A stretch of DNA of 64,000 nucleotides from Pseudorhizobium flavum (GTDB taxonomy: Bacteria > Pseudomonadota > Alphaproteobacteria > Rhizobiales > Rhizobiaceae): assembly GCF_902502825.2 (NCBI RefSeq), contig NZ_LR723672.1:62001-126000 (forward strand), given 5' to 3'. How positions within the stretch are numbered: position 1 is the first letter of the stretch; the number at the start of each line of letters is the position of its first letter. The translations under genes were made by a program, and so were the position numbers. The notes under the pieces were generated by a model. The model worked only from the letters and a program-made list of their open reading frames with translations. It was not told the DNA's origin and made no database searches. Positions 60,001-64,000 of the stretch are shown here, piece after piece.

Positions 60001-60645
60001 ATGACCGAAGCTGGAGGCAAGAGAATGGATACGCAACGCTCCGGTAAGTCTGACGATGCCGCGAAACCTCTTGATGCTGCCGTCCAGCGGGCGCTTGTCG
60101 AGGCGAGAGAGGAAATGCTGGTCTTCCTCCAGCGCCGCCTGAGGAATCGCGACGATGCGGAGGAGGTGTTGCAGCGCTTCTCCCTTCGGGCGCTGGAGCG
60201 CGCATCTCAACTCAGAGATATCCGCACCGTTCGGGGCTGGCTGGGCCGCATCCTCGCCACCACCCTTGTTGACCATCAGCGGAACTTGAGCAGGCGACGG
60301 CGTCGGGAAACCGCTGTCGACGACGCCGAGATCGAGAGTGAACCTGTTGACGCCGAGCTCGATGCAGCGGTCTGCAATTGTCTGTATCGTCTGCTTCCAA
60401 CTTTGAAACCCGAGTATTCGGACATCGTCTGGCGGGCTGATATCCTGGGCGAGCCTCGCGACAGATTGGCAGCAAGCCTTGGCACCTCGCTCAACAATGT
60501 CGCGGTGCGACTCCACCGCGGGCGGCAAGCGCTACGCAAGCGTTTGGAAGAGATGTGCCGCACCTGTCCGATCCATGGTTTTCTCGACTGTCATTGCGAG
60601 AAAGCCGAGAAGATCCGCAAAGCTCACGAAGATGTATCTCGCTGA
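60001..60645 (+). CDS. ECF-type RNA polymerase sigma factor with Cys-rich tail
   Basis: 214 aa. Sigma-2 region (MLVFLQRRLRNRDDAEEVLQ, RTVRGWLGRILATTLVDHQR) and sigma-4 region (DRLAASLGTSLNNVAVRLHR). The tail MCRTCPIHGFLDCHCEKAE has four Cys and a His in metal-binding spacing. Cys-rich C-terminal tails of some ECF factors sense metal directly. No anti-sigma gene is adjacent, consistent with self-contained sensing. ATG 60001 is preferred; 60025 is possible. Confidence 0.8.
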   Translation: MTEAGGKRMDTQRSGKSDDAAKPLDAAVQRALVEAREEMLVFLQRRLRNRDDAEEVLQRFSLRALERASQLRDIRTVRGWLGRILATTLVDHQRNLSRRRRRETAVDDAEIESEPVDAELDAAVCNCLYRLLPTLKPEYSDIVWRADILGEPRDRLAASLGTSLNNVAVRLHRGRQALRKRLEEMCRTCPIHGFLDCHCEKAEKIRKAHEDVSR

Positions 60646-60666
60646 GGATACTCGACTGGCTCGATT

Positions 60667-60906
60667 TCAGAATCGCGCCGTTGCTGGATACGCATTTGCA
60701 CGGCTGCCGAACCACGCCTGATAGGCGAGCGGCGGAAACTCGATCAGAGCCTTGGTTCGCACTTCGGTTGGAATTTCATCCGGGAGTCCATCGATGAACG
60801 CCACCGTGGCGGACAAGACAGCCTGCGGCCGGCGAGTGCTCCTGAAAGAAGTATATGCCGCGCCAAATCCCTTTGGCGAAGCGCTACCCCCAGGGTTGTC
60901 GTTCAA
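60667..60906 (-). CDS. possible small protein overlapping the Crp/Fnr gene end
   Basis: A frame opening from a TTG within the last codons of the Crp/Fnr gene reads plausible protein VLSATVAFIDGLPDEIPTEV and LIEFPPLAYQAWF. No family recognised, weak start. Could be a gene remnant. Confidence 0.3.
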   Translation of the reverse strand: MNDNPGGSASPKGFGAAYTSFRSTRRPQAVLSATVAFIDGLPDEIPTEVRTKALIEFPPLAYQAWFGSRANAYPATARF

Positions 60907-61648
60907 GCCAGGCCATTGCGATTTCCGGATCGACGCCTGCGACTTCGATGAGACGATCCGGATCGATTATTCGCAGACGCCGGTAGTGGAACTGGACGAT
61001 TCCTTCCTTGCGCAGCGCGCTGAGAACACGGTTCACGTGAACGAAGGTCAAGCCGGTGGCGTCGCCGATTTGCTCCTGGGTAAGCGGCAGCACCATTTCC
61101 TCGCTGCGATGTCCTGGCCATTGTGCACGGTAACGTGTGAACAATTCAAGGAGCAGATGAGCGACCCGTTCGCGCGCTGAACGCCGACCTATGCTGGTGA
61201 GATGATCGAAAGCCAGATTGCAGTCGTGTGCAAGTGAGCGCGCCAGGCGCACGGTAATGTCGGGGTCTGCACGCGAATGCGACGTCAGGACAGGGGTCGG
61301 AATGACCGATACCACGACGTCGGTCAGGGCTTGAGCACCGACGGTTGCGGGCGCGCTCCTCGATGAACGGACACCCAGAACCGCGCCAGGCAGGGCGAAT
61401 TGGACAATCTGCCGTCTGCCGTCCTCCAGCAATGTGTAGATGGCTACCCATCCGTCGAGAAGGTTGAAGATGGCCTTTCCGTCGAATCCTATGCTGAACA
61501 AATCCCGGCCGGCTTCGACGCGTCGGTCGCCATTGCGGTAGTTGGGAATCAGTCTGTGTGCGTCGACTGGCAAGGCAACGGTGCGCGCCTCACTGGCATT
61601 GTCCTGTTTGTGACGTCCTCGTCGTTTGGTCACCTCGTCGGCCTGCAT
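60884..61648 (-). CDS. Crp/Fnr-family transcriptional regulator
   Basis: 254 aa from ATG 61648. Cyclic-nucleotide-binding-like domain (FSIGFDGKAIFNLLDGWVAI), dimerisation helix, and HTH LTQEQIGDATGLTFVHVNRV. No Fnr-type Cys cluster. An in-frame GTG at 61786 preceded by GGGAGGTG is a strong alternative start giving 300 aa. Not obviously tied to the metal genes. Confidence 0.85.
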   Translation of the reverse strand: MQADEVTKRRGRHKQDNASEARTVALPVDAHRLIPNYRNGDRRVEAGRDLFSIGFDGKAIFNLLDGWVAIYTLLEDGRRQIVQFALPGAVLGVRSSRSAPATVGAQALTDVVVSVIPTPVLTSHSRADPDITVRLARSLAHDCNLAFDHLTSIGRRSARERVAHLLLELFTRYRAQWPGHRSEEMVLPLTQEQIGDATGLTFVHVNRVLSALRKEGIVQFHYRRLRIIDPDRLIEVAGVDPEIAMAWLERQPWG

Positions 61649-61965
61649 GGCCGCCTTCTGGAGGGACACGGTAATGGGGAAATTTGGTAAGGGTGGTACA
61701 TTCCGTGCCTTCTCAGCGGTTTCCCAATGGTCGCAACGGAGCGACCGGGATGTCTCTCCTGATAAAGACGCTTGATGCCAGCTCACATTACACCTCCCGG
61801 GCTCCTGGCCCGTTGCGGCGGCCGCGCTTGCGCAGCCAATCAATAGATCATTGATGGACCGAGCCTTCGGCGCGATAAGCGCGAAGCGATCGGCAAGGCA
61901 CATTATGGTCGTGTTGCCGTTCACGCCGGTCTGACGGGCGTGGCTGACGATCGACCTGAATGGCC
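61649..61965. other. 317-bp interval upstream of the Crp/Fnr gene
   Basis: Contains the GGGAGGTG-TAAT-GTG alternative start of the Crp/Fnr gene (61786). Nothing else recognised. Confidence 0.4.
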
Positions 61966-62307
61966 TTAGATGAGCTGATATCGGGGGATAGGCGGATCGC
62001 GGCCGAGGATGATCGAGCGCAAGCAATCCTGGCGCGAAACCCAAGTGCGCGAAGACGTGGGTAGGAAGCGCGAGAAACCCAGGGACTGTGCTGATAGGGA
62101 TACAACATAGGGTGCGCATATGGCGCTGCAACAACCTGAACCCGAGACGCAATCGTCGTCGCCCGCCATGGCGACCTTTAGCAATGAGGTAGCCTGATGT
62201 CTCTCCGAAACGCTCGGTGTCGATTGACCGACGTGCGCCATCGATGGTTCGGCTTGTGCGAGGACAGCGATCACACTAACAATCAGCAGTGCCAGATACC
62301 GAAGCAT
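61966..62307 (-). CDS. small secreted Cys-containing protein, DUF2946-like
   Basis: 113 aa from ATG 62307. Signal peptide MLRYLALLIVSVIAVLAQAE, Cys cluster DDDCVSGSGCCSAICAPY, tail ILGRDPPIPRYQLI. Fifth member of the Cys/PP set in this window. Confidence 0.5.
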   Translation of the reverse strand: MLRYLALLIVSVIAVLAQAEPSMAHVGQSTPSVSERHQATSLLKVAMAGDDDCVSGSGCCSAICAPYVVSLSAQSLGFSRFLPTSSRTWVSRQDCLRSIILGRDPPIPRYQLI

Positions 62308-62600
62308 AAAATCGAATTCTCGGCGGTTCACAGGTCGCGCACCCTCGCTCCGCATGCACCTGGACTGGTTCTCTGCACACGAGACGAGAAAGCTACCTTT
62401 GCATCTCACTACATTGTTTGCAAGACCGCTTTGATCCAGATCAACACGCCAACTGGAATCCGTCGCTATAGCGTGCCTCGTTATCCCTACCGCGAATACG
62501 TGACGGGCTGGCCGCCCATGCTACCCGCCATGCTTGATCGAGATTAAAGAGCGAGCGGCAAAATGATGCTCCTCTCATCGTCACAGAATCCTCTCGCGGG

Positions 62601-62954
62601 ATGGAAATGTCATCGATAGCCTCTGTACCGGCAGATCGAAAACGCATCATCGGCGTGCTCATCGTGCGCACGCGCAGAAGAACCATGCTCAGCCCCTTCT
62701 TCGCGAAATCCGAGGGACTGCTGCTGATCGACCCCGCCACTGGCGCGCGTGATTTTCGGCGGAACCCGCAACGCACCACCGCGGCCACCTACGACCTCAT
62801 CGTCGGAAGCGGAGCTACTCATCTCGTATGCGGCTTTATCGCGGACTCAGAGCGGAATCGCCTTCGAATGCAGGGTATTGATGTTCGGATCGGATCATGC
62901 GCTCGCTCGATCGGTACGTTGGTCCGCGGGTTCGAAGACTTGCCTCCAGCTTAA
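62601..62954 (+). CDS. NifX/NifB-C-like (dinitrogenase Fe-Mo cofactor-type) domain protein
   Basis: 117 aa. ATYDLIVGSGATHLVCGFIA and RLRMQGIDVRIGSCARSIGT fit the small NifX/NafY-like fold that binds metal-sulfur clusters. No other nif gene is present. Function here unknown; two Cys might bind metal. Upstream 62308-62600 shows no gene. Confidence 0.45.
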   Translation: MEMSSIASVPADRKRIIGVLIVRTRRRTMLSPFFAKSEGLLLIDPATGARDFRRNPQRTTAATYDLIVGSGATHLVCGFIADSERNRLRMQGIDVRIGSCARSIGTLVRGFEDLPPA

Positions 62955-63207
62955 TTTGAGTTTCAGCCTGGCATATTCGCGAGGGCGGCAAGCCAATGGC
63001 TAGAACGAAGAGCAACCGACTGGCTTTCGGAAACGAGGCATCGCCTGGTTCGCCGGGAAGCAATCTGAAACTTAACTCACATCAAAGATTCCAGACATCT
63101 GTCGCAGCATCATCCGGGGTAAGAAGAGCACCTTCCTGCGGACTGGCCTTAACATTCGACCGGCATCGCGGAGCCATCGGCGTGTTCAAACTGTCGGATG
63201 AAGCACC

Positions 63208-63480
63208 ATGGAAACAAACCGAGACCAATTGCATAAAGACGAGAACCCGGGGCGGCGTTTCAGCGCGGCCAACATCGCCCTTTACGGCTTCCTCGCAATC
63301 GCGGGATTTTATCTCCTCACGGAACACCGCGCGCACTTGCTCGGCTGGCTGCCCTGGCTGCTGATCCTTGCCTGCCCCCTCCTGCATGTCTTCATGCACG
63401 GCAAACATGGCGGACATAGTGGGCATGGCGGCGGCGGCGACCGCTCGTCCGCGCGACAGCAGTCGCCGCATCAGCACTGA
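63208..63480 (+). CDS. DUF2933 small membrane protein
   Basis: 90 aa. Central membrane helices (IALYGFLAIAGFYLLTEHRA, LPWLLILACPLLHVFMH) followed by a His/Gly-rich tail HGKHGGHSGHGGGGD. DUF2933 genes are common beside copper multicopper-oxidase clusters. 20 nt upstream of the methyltransferase-like gene. The His-rich tail could bind metal. Confidence 0.85.
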   Translation: METNRDQLHKDENPGRRFSAANIALYGFLAIAGFYLLTEHRAHLLGWLPWLLILACPLLHVFMHGKHGGHSGHGGGGDRSSARQQSPHQH

Positions 63481-63500
63481 ATTCCATCTAGGAGCGCGCC

Positions 63501-64000
63501 ATGCAAGACGACATTCCCGCGTACGGCCTGTGGTCCCTCGTCATCCTCAACTCGATCGTCTTCATCTTCTTCGCGTTCAGCTTCTTCAAGCCATCCACGC
63601 CGCGGGACTGGCGATCCTTCGGCGCCTTCAGTGCTTTCATCGTGGCGCTGTTCACGGAAATGTACGGTTTCCCCCTGACGATCTACCTGCTCTCCGGCTG
63701 GTTGCAGTCCCGCTATCCGGGCGTCAACTGGCTCTCCCACGACGCGGGTCACCTGCTCGAGGAGCTGTTCGGCTGGCGCTCAAATCCCCATTTCGGTCCG
63801 TTCCACCTGCTGAGTTTTGTCTTCATCGGCGGCGGCTTTGTCCTCATCTCGGCCGGGTGGAAGATGCTCTACGAAGCGCAACGCAAGCGCACGCTCGCCA
63901 CCTCGGGGGTGTATTCCTGGGTTCGGCATCCACAATATGTCGGCTTCGTTCTGGTCATGTTCGGCTTCCTGCTGCAGTGGCCAACCCTGCTCACACTTGC
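63501..64000 (+). CDS. isoprenylcysteine carboxyl methyltransferase-family protein, cut by window end
   Basis: Open to the last base, at least 166 residues. Multiple helices (LWSLVILNSIVFIFFAFSFF, FSAFIVALFTEMYGFPLTIY), then LATSGVYSWVRHPQYVGFVL, the ICMT/PEMT membrane methyltransferase motif (xxRHPxY). Paired with DUF2933, a combination seen in copper islands. Substrate unknown. Confidence 0.8.
   Translation, partial: MQDDIPAYGLWSLVILNSIVFIFFAFSFFKPSTPRDWRSFGAFSAFIVALFTEMYGFPLTIYLLSGWLQSRYPGVNWLSHDAGHLLEELFGWRSNPHFGPFHLLSFVFIGGGFVLISAGWKMLYEAQRKRTLATSGVYSWVRHPQYVGFVLVMFGFLLQWPTLLTL

Noticed and set aside
1..64000. tRNA, rRNA or replication origin genes
   Set aside because: No cloverleaf-like sequence, ribosomal RNA segment, repABC genes or iteron array was recognised on reading through both strands.

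Overview
The window looks like an accessory metal-resistance region of an alphaproteobacterium, probably of the Hyphomicrobiales (Rhizobium/Agrobacterium/Sinorhizobium-like). It sits on a plasmid or genomic island. The inference rests on GC-rich codon use and on families common in that order: BTLCP transglutaminase-like protein, DUF882 peptidase, a pRiA4b ORF-3 passenger and an FtsI paralogue. No rRNA, tRNA, CRISPR array or replication origin was seen.

Layout. 1-12.7 kb is an envelope and metal block: a partial L,D-transpeptidase, an FMO-like flavoprotein, a broken lnt, lspA, a PCuAC-like protein, BTLCP, a dsbB-dsbA-CDF operon divergent from sco, a lipoprotein L,D-transpeptidase with a DUF1624 gene, and an FtsI paralogue. 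12.7-20.5 kb is plasmid-type small genes plus an IS110 remnant, an intact IS256-family element with 8-bp target duplication, and an IS6-family element. 20.5-26.2 kb is a CueR copper operon: cueR, small Cys protein, BNR-repeat protein, DUF411, Met-rich microprotein, cytochrome c, an in-frame CcmG-CopA chimera, then lgt. 26.2-30.1 kb is an IS66-family element nested in an older IS66 remnant. 30.2-37.6 kb holds a ZntA-type P-type ATPase, a PCuAC chaperone, a DUF882 peptidase, a ZntR/CadR-like MerR regulator and a second copy of the L,D-transpeptidase/flavoprotein cassette. 37.9-41.3 kb holds an ArsR regulator, an HMA-CDF transporter, a second lspA, a CYP152-type P450 and a truncated Ca2+/cation antiporter. 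41.3-44.5 kb is a merR-T-P-F-A operon with a resolvase fragment. 44.5-46.2 kb is an ISL3-family element. 46.2-53.7 kb is a CusSR-like two-component system divergent from a copper operon (small periplasmic proteins, lipoproteins, TolC-like outer-membrane factor, multicopper oxidase, cupredoxin, CusF-like). 53.7-64 kb holds a second multicopper oxidase/cytochrome c/YVTN cluster, an MFS pseudogene, an ECF sigma factor with a Cys-rich tail, a Crp/Fnr regulator, a NifX-like protein, a DUF2933 protein and an isoprenylcysteine methyltransferase-like protein cut by the window end.

How the genes may work together. Metal is exported from the cytoplasm by P-type ATPase, CDF and Mer systems. In the periplasm it is bound or oxidised by cupredoxin, PCuAC, CusF-like, DUF411, cytochrome and multicopper-oxidase proteins. 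Thiol and peptidoglycan chemistry is apparently backed up by DsbA/B, Sco, three L,D-transpeptidases, an FtsI paralogue and a DUF882 peptidase. Four separate promoters share a MerR-type operator with a 19-bp spacer. They tie the ZntA-like pump, the dsb/CDF operon, sco and an L,D-transpeptidase/flavoprotein cassette into one probable regulon. Lipoprotein-maturation genes (lgt, two lspA, broken lnt) recur beside genes encoding predicted lipoproteins. Several broken genes, nested elements and fusions show that the island has been heavily rearranged.
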